DNA of 64,000 bases from NCBI RefSeq assembly GCF_000970325.1, contig NZ_CP009518.1, positions 2,330,637 through 2,394,636 on the forward strand, written 5' to 3'. Source of the stretch: Methanococcoides methylutens MM1. Its GTDB lineage: Archaea; Halobacteriota; Methanosarcinia; Methanosarcinales; Methanosarcinaceae. A model generated the notes under the pieces. The model was not told where the DNA came from. It saw only the letters and a program-made list of their open reading frames with translations, and searched no databases. Position numbers and translations under genes: made by a program. Of this stretch, positions 9,031 to 17,815 are shown in pieces. How positions within the stretch are numbered: position 1 is the stretch's first letter; every line of letters begins with the position of its first letter.

Positions 9031-9876
9031 TCAGGCTCCAACAATGAACGAGACCAGTGCGAAGAGCATTGCAAACTTGAACAGTTTTGAAGAGCGTGCA
9101 GCATCATTCTTTCCAAGTATCTGGTAGACAGCTATGAGGAAAAATATGTCTGCAATTGCCACCACGAAGAGATATCTCTCATTCAATATCGATTGGAGAT
9201 ACGGGACAGGGCTTGCGAGCATGGCAATAAAACCAAAAGCTGCAGCCACGTAGGATGCTTTCTTTGATCCTATCAGGATCGGTAATGTCCTTGCTCCTTC
9301 TTTTTTGTCACCTTCAACATCCTCGATGTCCTTTACGATCTCGCGGGCAATTGTAGCAAGAGTTGCCAGCAGGAAAAGAATGCCCACTGCCTGAAGACCT
9401 TCCATCCCGAAAACCGCTCCACCGAAAAGGAACGTGGAACCCGTGAGGTATCCCACTGAAGCGTTCCCGAAAAAGGGAGTGCGTTTCAGGCTCTTTGCAT
9501 AGAGTATTAAAACAATTGAGTTGAGCAATGCAATGATCCCGCAGAGGACATTTACGAGAAATGCCATTGCGACCCCTGCACCAAAAAGCATGAGTGAAAA
9601 GTACAGGGCACTGCTCAAGGAGATCCTGCCGGAGGGGATAGGTCTTGAGGGTTTGTTGACCGTGTCAATATCGATGTCGAAATAGTCGTTAAGCCCGTTA
9701 CCGGCACCTGTCACGAAAAAGACGATGAGGAATACAAGAGCAGTATCATAAAATGAAAATAATGTGGATGAACCTGCCGATGAGAGAATGTTGAACGCTA
9801 TCATGACGCCGACCAGTGCTGCAAAGGCTGCCATTGCACAATTGCCGGCACGCATCAGCTCTAGATAGGATCGCAT
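9031..9876 (-). CDS. Digeranylgeranylglyceryl phosphate synthase (UbiA family)
   Basis: 281-residue integral membrane prenyltransferase that adds the second geranylgeranyl chain to geranylgeranylglyceryl phosphate in archaeal lipid synthesis. Eight to nine hydrophobic segments are visible. The first Asp-rich motif is [20 protein letters not shown] and the second is [18 protein letters not shown], both diagnostic of the UbiA family. The ATG at 9876 was chosen because GAGGG sits seven bases before it; an in-frame ATG seven codons upstream lacks a site. It lies four bases from the convergent RNA-ligase-partner gene and just downstream of nadA. Confidence 0.92.
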   Translation of the reverse strand: MRSYLELMRAGNCAMAAFAALVGVMIAFNILSSAGSSTLFSFYDTALVFLIVFFVTGAGNGLNDYFDIDIDTVNKPSRPIPSGRISLSSALYFSLMLFGAGVAMAFLVNVLCGIIALLNSIVLILYAKSLKRTPFFGNASVGYLTGSTFLFGGAVFGMEGLQAVGILFLLATLATIAREIVKDIEDVEGDKKEGARTLPILIGSKKASYVAAAFGFIAMLASPVPYLQSILNERYLFVVAIADIFFLIAVYQILGKNDAARSSKLFKFAMLFALVSFIVGA

Positions 9877-9899
9877 CTTTATTCCCTCTTCAAACAAAG

Positions 9900-10820
9900 T
9901 TACCTGCTACGCCTGACCTCTAACATACGGTCAAGAGACCTTTTTGCACCCAGGCGAATGTCTTCCGGAACAGTTACCACATGTTCCATGCTCTCAAGTG
10001 AACGCAGTACTGCTTCCAGGTTTATCATTTTCATGTCAGAGCAGAAAGCAAATTTTGAAACAGGATAGAACTTCTTTTCGGGGTTCTCAACTTCCAGCTG
10101 GTGCATTATTCCCTGCTCTGTGGAAATAATAAATTCATTGCATGAGGAATCCTTTACATAATTCAGCATACCTGTGGTGCTGAACACATGATCTGAATCC
10201 TCAAGGACCTTAGAGCGGCATTCGGGGTGTGCCAGGATCTCTGCATCCGGATGGTCGTTCGCGGCCAGAATAACGTCTTCCTCAAGTATCTGGTTGTGTA
10301 CAGGGCAGTAACCGTTCCAGGGAATGATCTTCTTGTCCGTATGCTCTGCCACATAAGCTGCAAGGTTCTTGTCAGGAACAAAGATGATCTCATCCGCATC
10401 CAGTGAGTTCACAACCTCCACCGCATTTGCTGATGTACAGCAGATATCACTTTCAGCCTTTACATCAGCCCTGGTGTTCACATAGCAGACCACCATTGCA
10501 TCAGGATGTTCTTTCTTCATTTCACGAAGTGAGGGTACATCCACCATGGCTGCCATGGGGCAATTCGCATCCGCATCCGGCATGAGTACCGTTTTTTCAG
10601 GGGAAAGGACTGCAGCGCTTTCAGCCATGAAACTTACACCACAGAATACGATCACATCAGCATCCTGATCGACCGCCTCCTGGCTTAAGCCGAGGGAGTC
10701 ACCTACGAAGTCTGCAATGTCCTGGACCTCATTGCGTGCATAGCAGTGAGCCAGGATCACAGCATTGCGCTCTTTTTTCAACGATTTGATCTTATTGATG
10801 ATGGTTTGCCTGTCCTGCAT
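9900..10820 (-). CDS. nadA: Quinolinate synthase A
   Basis: About 306 residues. NadA condenses iminoaspartate with dihydroxyacetone phosphate to quinolinate using a [4Fe-4S] cluster. Three cysteines in the expected contexts are visible: [17 protein letters not shown] and FAFCSDMKM. The N-terminal [25 protein letters not shown] segment is the first repeat of the NadA fold. In-frame ATG and TTG codons at 10847 and 10856 would add 9-12 residues; 10820 (MQDRQTI) fits relatives and has an AGTGAT site. It follows nadX on the same strand after an 122-base gap, so the two probably supply the quinolinate pathway together. Confidence 0.95.
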   Translation of the reverse strand: MQDRQTIINKIKSLKKERNAVILAHCYARNEVQDIADFVGDSLGLSQEAVDQDADVIVFCGVSFMAESAAVLSPEKTVLMPDADANCPMAAMVDVPSLREMKKEHPDAMVVCYVNTRADVKAESDICCTSANAVEVVNSLDADEIIFVPDKNLAAYVAEHTDKKIIPWNGYCPVHNQILEEDVILAANDHPDAEILAHPECRSKVLEDSDHVFSTTGMLNYVKDSSCNEFIISTEQGIMHQLEVENPEKKFYPVSKFAFCSDMKMINLEAVLRSLESMEHVVTVPEDIRLGAKRSLDRMLEVRRSR

Positions 10821-10942
10821 ATGATCACTTGATTTTTCATTTTTCATTCCGGTCAAGACTCTTTAATTGGCCTGATAATCCCGGATGGACCTGCCTACAA
10901 TAACGGGATAAGGATTAAACCTTTGTGTCCTATTCAGGGATC

Positions 10943-11758
10943 TTATGTACCTACCTGAAGAGGATCTGCGATCTTCTTCAAAGTGGAGATCGCTGACAGG
11001 GCCGCCAGGTAACTTGTTTTCGGATTTGTCGGTGAAGGGACATTTTCCACACGGGTTGTGAAACTTCCAAATTCACCTTCCACGTTAATTTCATGAATAT
11101 TCCTTGAAAGAGCGGGATTTGCAATGATCTTTACTTTTGTCTTTTCAAATCCGATACCGGCAAGGCTGAGGGATGCTGCAACATTGACATTGGCAGGGAA
11201 AGCTTTGACGGCTTCGGTTGCCATTCCCTCGAATATAACGGTCTTTCCTGTTATGGCATCCAGGTCAATGTTGTTCTGGATGATATAAGGTGCTCCTGCA
11301 AGGCTTCTTGGATGCTTCTCGGTTGTCAGGGTAACTGAATAGATGCTGGTTGAAGATGCAGATTTGAGACCATCAAGACCTGCGATAGCTCCGGAAGGAA
11401 GATACACCTTGCAGTTATACTCCTTTGCAAGGTCAGTTGTGGTCTTCAGAAGGTTCTGGTCAGCAAAAGCCCCCACACTTATGGACATGACATCACATTT
11501 TGCATGGAGGGCAGCAGGAACAACCTCATAGACAGCCTGCTGCGAAGCGCACTCTACCACAAGGTCAACGTGCTTTACCATATCTACGATCTCAAGAACT
11601 TTCGGATCAGTGTTCCTGAGCTTGTCTTTCAAATCAACTGTTGCCTGTTCGTGTCGGTCATATATTGCATATAGTTCGACATCAATGTGGCCTGAATCGA
11701 TAGCTTTGCAAAGTTCGGCACCGATAGCACCACATCCGAACACTCCGATCTTTAGCAT
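10943..11758 (-). CDS. nadX: L-aspartate dehydrogenase
   Basis: 271-residue NAD(P)-dependent enzyme that oxidises L-aspartate to iminoaspartate, replacing NadB in many archaea. The Rossmann motif GVFGCGAIGAELCKAI is at residues 5-20 and VVECASQQAVYE and LPSGAIAGLDGLKSA follow as in characterised aspartate dehydrogenases. An ATG six codons upstream is in frame, but AGGGAG lies inside that stretch at ideal spacing for ATG 11758. It is divergent from nadC (about 125 bases between starts) and upstream of nadA, forming a complete de novo NAD precursor cluster. Confidence 0.94.
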   Translation of the reverse strand: MLKIGVFGCGAIGAELCKAIDSGHIDVELYAIYDRHEQATVDLKDKLRNTDPKVLEIVDMVKHVDLVVECASQQAVYEVVPAALHAKCDVMSISVGAFADQNLLKTTTDLAKEYNCKVYLPSGAIAGLDGLKSASSTSIYSVTLTTEKHPRSLAGAPYIIQNNIDLDAITGKTVIFEGMATEAVKAFPANVNVAASLSLAGIGFEKTKVKIIANPALSRNIHEINVEGEFGSFTTRVENVPSPTNPKTSYLAALSAISTLKKIADPLQVGT

Positions 11759-11885
11759 TCTGAACTCCCTGGACATATTATGGATTATAATTATAAGATA
11801 TCAGCCGACCTGCAGGTTCGACCATGGTATTTCCAAATACGCTAAAAGCATATAAACCTCTTGAGGCATTAATATATGTGGTAAT

Positions 11886-12722
11886 ATGATACTGAACTGT
11901 GAGATAGAACGATTCATCAGTGAAGATCTGGGAGCTAACGACATATCCTGCACCCTTGTGCCTGAAAAAGAGGTTAGTGCAAGGATCTTTACGAAAGAGG
12001 ATTGTGTTGTCGCAGGGACAGAAGTTGCACAGAAGATAATGGAATACTTCGGGATCCAGGCAAATGCAAAAGTAGTTGACGGGGACGAGATAAAAGCAGG
12101 GGATGCAATATTTGAAGTAACCGGAAATTCCGTATCCGTACTGCGTGCCGAGCGCCTTGTACTGAACTTCCTGGGGCACCTTACCGGAATTGCAACACAG
12201 ACACATAAATATGTGGAAATGGTCAGACAATATTCGGATGTAAAGGTAGCCGGAACCAGGAAAACAACCCCAGGTATCCGAAAGTTCGAAAAGCTTGCCA
12301 TCATTGCAGGAGGAGGGGACCCTCACAGGTTCGACCTCTCAGATGCGATCATGATCAAGGACAACCACAGGAACGCCATGGGACTTGAGAATGCCATCGA
12401 AGCTGCCAGAAGAATGGCTGGCTTCACACAGAAGATCGACGTGGAAGTTGAGACAGCAGAAGATGCAGTCACAGCAGCACGAATGGGTGTTGACATCATC
12501 ATGTTCGATAACATGCCCCCAGGTCAGGTGATCCGAACGTTGGAAGAACTGAAGCACGAAGGTGTCAGGGATGACGTTATCATTGAGGTTTCCGGAGGCA
12601 TAAACCTGAGCAACATCTCAGAATATGCCAAGACCGGTGTTGATGTGATATCTGTGGGTTCACTGGTCCACAAAGCGGAATGGACCGACGTCAGTCTTGA
12701 ATTCATGAACATTGATAGTTAA
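11886..12722 (+). CDS. nadC: Nicotinate-nucleotide pyrophosphorylase (quinolinate phosphoribosyltransferase)
   Basis: 278-residue enzyme converting quinolinate and PRPP to nicotinate mononucleotide. Hallmarks are FISEDLGANDISC at the N-terminus, RTKTTPG-like GTRKTTPGIRKFEKLA, GGGDPHRFDLSDAIMIKDNH, VEVETAEDA and the glycine-rich ISVGSLVHKA close to the C-terminus. Length is typical. It is transcribed divergently from nadX and nadA, so the approximately 125-base intergenic region probably carries the promoters for both halves of the NAD pathway. Confidence 0.96.
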   Translation: MILNCEIERFISEDLGANDISCTLVPEKEVSARIFTKEDCVVAGTEVAQKIMEYFGIQANAKVVDGDEIKAGDAIFEVTGNSVSVLRAERLVLNFLGHLTGIATQTHKYVEMVRQYSDVKVAGTRKTTPGIRKFEKLAIIAGGGDPHRFDLSDAIMIKDNHRNAMGLENAIEAARRMAGFTQKIDVEVETAEDAVTAARMGVDIIMFDNMPPGQVIRTLEELKHEGVRDDVIIEVSGGINLSNISEYAKTGVDVISVGSLVHKAEWTDVSLEFMNIDS

Positions 12723-12780
12723 AACCGTTATCATAAACTATTTATTGGATTCTCATGTTGTATTGACTCTGGTAGAGCAT

Positions 12781-12792
12781 ATACTATAAAAA
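12781..12792 (+). promoter_or_regulatory. TATA box for the 12830 surface-protein gene
   Basis: The A/T element ATACTATAAAAA lies about 38-49 bases before the ATG. With the usual archaeal TATA-to-start distance of about 25 bases, the transcript would begin near 12815 and leave a short leader containing the GAGGGAATT ribosome binding site. Confidence 0.6.
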
Positions 12793-12829
12793 CTAATAAA
12801 TAGCAATTTACTTCTGCGTCGAGGGAATT

Positions 12830-14077
12830 ATGTTTCGGTCTAAAAATTTGTTTGTGACGATAGTGGCAATAGCAATGATAGCTTTGATTTTCACGTCGAA
12901 CGCTTCTGCCAAAGATATCCTATACAATGGGAGCATAGAAGAAGGGGACGGATACCAGATCAATAACATTGTTATAGATGTAGCAGAGGTCTTTGTGGAT
13001 GCCGGAACCTGTGTGTTCAAAGTATATGACCAGGATGAACTGATTCACGACAAAATGCTTAACGAGGAGGATTCTTACTCTTTTGAGGTGGAAGAAGGAA
13101 CCATTGAGTTTACATTAGATAGTGTACTCGGAGGCATGGTACCTCGTGCAACAATGTCGATCACCATCGATGATGATGATGCGGTATATCTGGATAAAGT
13201 GATCGATGGCGGTCATGATAAAGCTGAGTTCTCAGGTACCCCTGAGCTGAGGATCACAAAGGAAATAAGTTCCTACACTGTAGAGCAGGGAGAGGTCATC
13301 ACCATCAAAGTGATGGTCAGGAACGACGGTGACGGAATGGCTACAGATGTCCGATTCACCGATCCGAAACCAGCAGGGTTCATCCTGCAGGAGATAACTC
13401 TTGAAGAGGCCGGACCGATGTCTATAGACAAATATGAGGAAAGGACCATTTACCTCTACAAGCTTCAGGCAAATGAACCGGGTACATTTGAACTGAAACC
13501 AACCACTGCAACATTCTCCAATGAAGCAGATCTGGACTTCCCACAGGCTACCTCGAACAGACCTGTAATAACGGTCACAGGTGAAGAAAAGGTCCCGGAG
13601 CTTGAATTCTCTACCACAATGAATGCCAGAAGCGTGCAGAGAGGCGATGACGTTGAGGTCACAATCATTGTCAGGAACATCGGTGAAGCCTCTGCAAATG
13701 GTGTCGTATTGAACATTCAGGTTCCTGAAGGACTTGATTTTGAAAGCAACAGCGCTAACATCGAAATGATCAACAATGTACCAAAAGTGTACATTGAGAA
13801 CTTCGGCCTCAACCAGGAAAAAGAGATTAAATACAACATCAAGCCAACTGAAGTGGGAACATATACAATCACTGCAGAGTATTCATACCAGTATGATGCC
13901 GGAAGTTCAGGATCCGAGGTTGTCAGCGGAGATTTCACAACGAACACACTGACCGTTGCAAGAGGGGACACTGATTTCCTTTTCGAGCAGCCACTATATG
14001 TATACGCCGTCCCGTTAGTGATCATTCTTGCAATAGGAGGATGGATCTTCTACCGCTCCAGGCAATACAAATACTGA
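12830..14077 (+). CDS. Secreted, membrane-anchored S-layer-like protein with CARDB/DUF11-type repeats
   Basis: 415-residue protein with a signal peptide (hydrophobic residues 8-22, cleavage after SNASA) and a C-terminal membrane anchor (residues 388-406) followed by the basic tail RSRQYKY. The mature part has an N-terminal beta domain and two tandem immunoglobulin-like units that each begin with a TxxVxxGxxVTIxVxVRNxGxxxA pattern (about residues 145 and 265), as in CARDB/DUF11 domains of archaeal envelope proteins (COG1361). It probably sits outside the cell as an adhesion or envelope-organising protein. It is 55 bases ahead of the CetZ gene on the same strand. Confidence 0.8.
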   Translation: MFRSKNLFVTIVAIAMIALIFTSNASAKDILYNGSIEEGDGYQINNIVIDVAEVFVDAGTCVFKVYDQDELIHDKMLNEEDSYSFEVEEGTIEFTLDSVLGGMVPRATMSITIDDDDAVYLDKVIDGGHDKAEFSGTPELRITKEISSYTVEQGEVITIKVMVRNDGDGMATDVRFTDPKPAGFILQEITLEEAGPMSIDKYEERTIYLYKLQANEPGTFELKPTTATFSNEADLDFPQATSNRPVITVTGEEKVPELEFSTTMNARSVQRGDDVEVTIIVRNIGEASANGVVLNIQVPEGLDFESNSANIEMINNVPKVYIENFGLNQEKEIKYNIKPTEVGTYTITAEYSYQYDAGSSGSEVVSGDFTTNTLTVARGDTDFLFEQPLYVYAVPLVIILAIGGWIFYRSRQYKY

Positions 14078-14132
14078 TCATCATTACTTCATACATGAAG
14101 GTTTCAAGAGAGATTAAATTTGGAGGAATTAT

Positions 14133-15239
14133 TTGCTCAATATACTGATCGTAGGAAATGGTCAATGTGGTAACCGTATCCTTGATGCGATAAACAAAGA
14201 GGCTTTTGGTGGTAAAGGCAAACTTGCAAAGTTCTACTCACAACAGAAATACAAGAGCAATGTTGAGACGATCGCGATCAACACTGCAATGAACGACCTG
14301 AAAGAGATGAGGTTTACCAAAGCAAAGGACAGGATCCATATTCCCCACCTTCATGGAGTTGGTGCTAACCGCAATGTAGGCAAGCATGTTTTTGAAGATA
14401 ACAAAGCCAACATAATGCGCCAGGTCGAGGAAAGAGGGAACTTCGATATCGGTTTTGTGATCACTTCCGCATCCGGTGGAACGGGTTCATCCTTCACCCC
14501 TCCACTTATTGAAGAGCTCAAAAGGAACTATGATTTCCCCATATATGCCATCGTTGTCCTTCCATTCAGGGAAGAGGGGACACTCTACCTGCAGAATGCA
14601 GCATTCTGCCTGAAGGATATCCGTGAAAGTGGTGTGGACGGCATAATCCTTGCTGACAACCAATTCCTCAAGCAGATGGGAGGAGACGTACAGTCAGCGT
14701 ACAACACCATCAATGATATGATAGCAAAGCGCATCCTGTTCCTGATAGATGCACTTGATAGCGAGATGATGATGGTTACCGATCTTGGTGACTTCAAGAC
14801 AGTTATGAGTGGTGGTGCAGGAGTTGCAACCATCGGATTCTATGAAGCTGATAAAGGTACACCTATCAAGTCAGCAATACAGAAAGCAGTATCACCATCC
14901 GGCCTCCTGTTCTCAACTGATGTATACAAGGAAGGCAGCAGGGCAATGGTGATCATTAAAGGAGACAAGTCATACCTGAGCATTGATGAGATCTCTACCG
15001 AAGTTGAAAAGCTTTCATCTTCTGTTGGCCACGTCTTCAAAGGTATCATTGTCAGGAAAGGCGAAACCCCTCAGGTACTTGCAGTGCTGACACTTGAAGT
15101 TGCAGAAGAGCTTGAGAACCTTTATTCCGTTGCTGTGGATGCGATCCATCAGGAGCGAGAAAAGAAGGCGAGGGTTGAAGAGCAAAAAGGTATCGATAAG
15201 GCATTCTCCCAGATCGAGGGTCTTGAACCTGGCTATTAA
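14133..15239 (+). CDS. cetZ: Tubulin/FtsZ-superfamily GTPase, CetZ-like
   Basis: 368-residue protein of the tubulin superfamily. The N-terminus ILIVGNGQCGNRI is the T1 nucleotide loop and SASGGTGSSF (115-120) is the tubulin signature. GGTGSS, the long T3 region and an alpha-helical charged C-terminus (EREKKARVEEQKG) are closer to the archaeal CetZ group, which controls cell shape, than to FtsZ. The start is a TTG at 14133 with GGAGG six bases upstream. It could also be described as a non-canonical FtsZ paralogue; the assignment to CetZ is by motif, not by tree. Confidence 0.82.
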   Translation: MLNILIVGNGQCGNRILDAINKEAFGGKGKLAKFYSQQKYKSNVETIAINTAMNDLKEMRFTKAKDRIHIPHLHGVGANRNVGKHVFEDNKANIMRQVEERGNFDIGFVITSASGGTGSSFTPPLIEELKRNYDFPIYAIVVLPFREEGTLYLQNAAFCLKDIRESGVDGIILADNQFLKQMGGDVQSAYNTINDMIAKRILFLIDALDSEMMMVTDLGDFKTVMSGGAGVATIGFYEADKGTPIKSAIQKAVSPSGLLFSTDVYKEGSRAMVIIKGDKSYLSIDEISTEVEKLSSSVGHVFKGIIVRKGETPQVLAVLTLEVAEELENLYSVAVDAIHQEREKKARVEEQKGIDKAFSQIEGLEPGY

Positions 15240-15248
15240 GATAAAAGT

Positions 15249-15269
15249 AATATCCCTTTATGGGATATT
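15249..15269 (+). terminator. Hairpin with T-tract after cetZ
   Basis: AATATCCC and GGGATATT form an 8-bp perfect stem around a 5-base loop, starting ten bases after the cetZ stop, followed by CCTAAC and a run of T. This is consistent with a transcription terminator, although archaeal termination depends mainly on the T-tract. Confidence 0.6.
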
Positions 15270-15434
15270 CCTAACTTTTTTCCTTTATTCTTAGCTCATT
15301 GCAGGCAATCAATATCAGATTACCGATAATTCTGAGACCAGGCGTTTGATGAACTGAACATGATCACAAAAACGACCATATCATAGTTTCAGTAGATAAA
15401 AAATAGTTAATGATAATTAAGTAACGGTGGAAAT

Positions 15435-15869
15435 ATGGAATATAGTAAAGGTAACATTGGAAGGGTCTTTACCGTAAGAATAGACACAGGAGAAGACCTC
15501 CTTGAGGAACTCGAAGGACTTGCTGAAAAAGAAGATATAGTATCCGCGTTCTTTATGTTGCTAGGTGCTGTTCGTAAAGCAAACCTTGTTGTCGGTCCAA
15601 AAGAAAATGTAATTCCGCCTGAGACTATGTGGGTGAATTACTCCGACCCTTATGAGGTCATAGGTATTGGAAATATATTCCAGGAAGAAGGAAAACCAAA
15701 GATACACCTTCACACTGCTGCCGGTCGCGGTGATGACACGAACATCGGTTGCCTGCGCGGTGAAAGTGAGGCTTTCATGGTTCTGGAGATATTCATAATG
15801 GAAATATCCGGTATGAATGCTGAGCGTTCATTCAATGCTGCAAGAGGATTTGCACCAATTAGTTTCTGA
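15435..15869 (+). CDS. PPC (DUF296) domain protein
   Basis: 144-residue protein with the PPC/DUF296 fold, known in archaea and bacteria as a stand-alone trimeric protein and in plants as part of AT-hook factors. The conserved core IVSAFFMLLGAVRKANL, then KPKIHLHTAAGR with the HLH metal-ligand pattern, and GCLRGE are visible. Length is typical for stand-alone members. The ATG has GGTGGA six bases upstream. Biochemical function is not known; a DNA-binding role is often supposed. Confidence 0.85.
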   Translation: MEYSKGNIGRVFTVRIDTGEDLLEELEGLAEKEDIVSAFFMLLGAVRKANLVVGPKENVIPPETMWVNYSDPYEVIGIGNIFQEEGKPKIHLHTAAGRGDDTNIGCLRGESEAFMVLEIFIMEISGMNAERSFNAARGFAPISF

Positions 15870-15909
15870 GTTTATCTAACGAAAACTGAAATATCACAAG
15901 GCCAGATGA

Positions 15910-16263
15910 TCAAATATCCATCTTCAGGAGATCATCAATGATCTCTAACTTTTTTTGGTTCATTTTCAGAATTCTGGATTCATAGACCTTGATTATATCT
16001 GCAAAATCTACTTTCAGGGAATAATATTTTGCAGGCCTTCCCCTGCACTTCGTCCTTTTATCATCCCTTTCATCGATCCAGCCGCGTTCGTCGAGCGATC
16101 GCATAGCAACGCTTACTTCCGGTTGTCTTAAGCCTGTAGCTTTTTCAATATCCTGTGAACTCAATTCATCAGAACTGAAAAGACAGGCAATTGAAAGGGC
16201 TTCGATCCTCGGAACATCAATACTCTGCAAAAGGGATGCTACTTCATATCCACGATCATCCAT
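15910..16263 (-). CDS. Winged helix-turn-helix transcriptional regulator
   Basis: 117-residue protein with a winged-helix DNA-binding domain: EALSIACLFSSDELSSQDIEKATGLRQPEVSVAMRSLDERGW matches the helix-turn-helix of archaeal MarR/ArsR-like regulators, and CRGRPAKYYSL is the wing. The C-terminal helix KVYESRILKMNQKKLEIIDDL probably dimerises. It is divergent from enolase; a 12-bp palindrome at the enolase transcription start could be its operator. A TATA-like AAATTTATATTG on this strand is near 16310-16321. Confidence 0.85.
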   Translation of the reverse strand: MDDRGYEVASLLQSIDVPRIEALSIACLFSSDELSSQDIEKATGLRQPEVSVAMRSLDERGWIDERDDKRTKCRGRPAKYYSLKVDFADIIKVYESRILKMNQKKLEIIDDLLKMDI

Positions 16264-16392
16264 TAAAGTAATATTTTAACCCCCTAGGAATAATAATACT
16301 ACGTTTATCAATATAAATTTATGCTGTTCTCGTGTACAACTATATAAGAAAACTATACGTTCAAAAACCTGAAAAGAACAAATGCGGTAACG

Positions 16393-16432
16393 ATATATAC
16401 TGTAATGTACGATTGGTTCATAGAACGTTCTA
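16393..16432 (+). promoter_or_regulatory. Enolase promoter with palindrome at the predicted start site
   Basis: A TATA box, ATATATAC, is at 16393-16400. The perfect 12-bp palindrome TAGAACGTTCTA occupies 16421-16432, which is where transcription is expected to begin. A protein bound there would block initiation. The divergent winged-helix gene is the obvious candidate regulator, but this is inference. Confidence 0.55.
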
Positions 16433-16444
16433 ATGGTGGAAAAC

Positions 16445-17719
16445 ATGAGCTACAAAGGCGAAGAAGCAAAATATACAATTGAAAAAGTACATGCCAGAGA
16501 AATACTGGACTCAAGAGGAAATCCTACTGTTGAGGTCGATGTCTACACAGGTCACGGGTTCGGAAGAGCAAGCGTACCTTCCGGAGCATCTACCGGCAGT
16601 AACGAGGCACTTGAGCTCAGGGACAAGGACGACCGCTACAATGGAAAAGGCGTACTTGATGCAGTTGAAAATGTGAACTCGACCTTTGCAAAAGAGCTGC
16701 TGGGAATGGACGTTCGCAATCAGCGTGAGATCGATGAGTTGATGATCGCACTGGACGGAACTGACAACAAGATGACTTTTGGTGCAAATGCGATCCTTGG
16801 TGTTTCCATGGCTGTTGCAAAAGCAGCTGCTGATTCCCTTGGCATGCAGCTATACCGCTACCTTGGCGGAACCAATGCGTTCGCACTGCCTGTACCCACC
16901 ATGAACGTGCTTAACGGTGGAAAACATGCAGGTAACGAGCTGTCCATACAGGAGTTCATGATCCAGCCAAAAGGAGCTGAGACCTACTCAAATGCCCTGA
17001 GAATGGGAGCTGAGACATACCATGCACTTGGCAAGATACTTGAGGACAAATATGGCGGCTCCGCAACTAACGTCGGATATGAGGGAGGGTACGCACCAAA
17101 TATCTCCATGACAGCCGATGCACTGGATGCCCTTGTAAGTGCCATTGATGAAGCAGGATACACCGAATCCGAAATCACTATCGGACTTGATGCTGCTGCA
17201 TCAGAGTTCTTTGAAAATGGAAAATACTCCATTGACGGCAACATGCTCACACCTGCTGAACTTGTGGACTACTACCTTGAACTGGTCGACACATACCCGA
17301 TCCTTTCCATCGAGGACCCATTCCACGAGGAATCATTCGAGGACTTTGCAGCGCTTACAAGTGAAGCATGGGACACCATAATTGTAGGCGATGACCTGTT
17401 CGTGACAAACGTGAACCGTCTTGCAAAAGGTATTGAGATGGATGCTGCTAATGCACTCCTGCTCAAGATCAACCAGATCGGTACGATCTCAGAATCATTA
17501 GATGCCGCAAACCTTGCAATGCGTAACGGATACAGCGTTGTGGTAAGCCACAGGTCCGCTGAGACAGAAGATGCAATGATCGCAGACATTTCCGTTGCAT
17601 TAGGTGCTGACCTTATCAAGACAGGAGCACCTGCAAGAAGTGAGCGTACCGCAAAATACAACCAGTTACTCAGAATAGAAGAAGATCTCGGGGACGCTGC
17701 ACGTTACGTGCAGCTCTGA
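16445..17719 (+). CDS. eno: Enolase
   Basis: 424-residue phosphopyruvate hydratase of gluconeogenesis/glycolysis. ILDSRGNPTVEVDV near the N-terminus, VPSGASTGSNEALELRD, the metal ligands in IGLDAAASEF, SIEDPFHEE and IVGDDLFVTN, the catalytic Lys in LLLKINQIGT and the signature VVVSHRSAETED are all present. The ATG at 16445 was chosen because GGTGGA is four bases before it; an ATG at 16433 lies upstream of that site. Convergent with polB. Confidence 0.97.
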   Translation: MSYKGEEAKYTIEKVHAREILDSRGNPTVEVDVYTGHGFGRASVPSGASTGSNEALELRDKDDRYNGKGVLDAVENVNSTFAKELLGMDVRNQREIDELMIALDGTDNKMTFGANAILGVSMAVAKAAADSLGMQLYRYLGGTNAFALPVPTMNVLNGGKHAGNELSIQEFMIQPKGAETYSNALRMGAETYHALGKILEDKYGGSATNVGYEGGYAPNISMTADALDALVSAIDEAGYTESEITIGLDAAASEFFENGKYSIDGNMLTPAELVDYYLELVDTYPILSIEDPFHEESFEDFAALTSEAWDTIIVGDDLFVTNVNRLAKGIEMDAANALLLKINQIGTISESLDAANLAMRNGYSVVVSHRSAETEDAMIADISVALGADLIKTGAPARSERTAKYNQLLRIEEDLGDAARYVQL

Positions 17720-17815
17720 TCTTTTTCTTTCTTGTTTTATTATTTTTAAAAAAGGTTTGAAGATCAGGTTTACTTTAAACCATTTCAATTTTAAATTTAA
17801 ACTTAAACTTAATTT

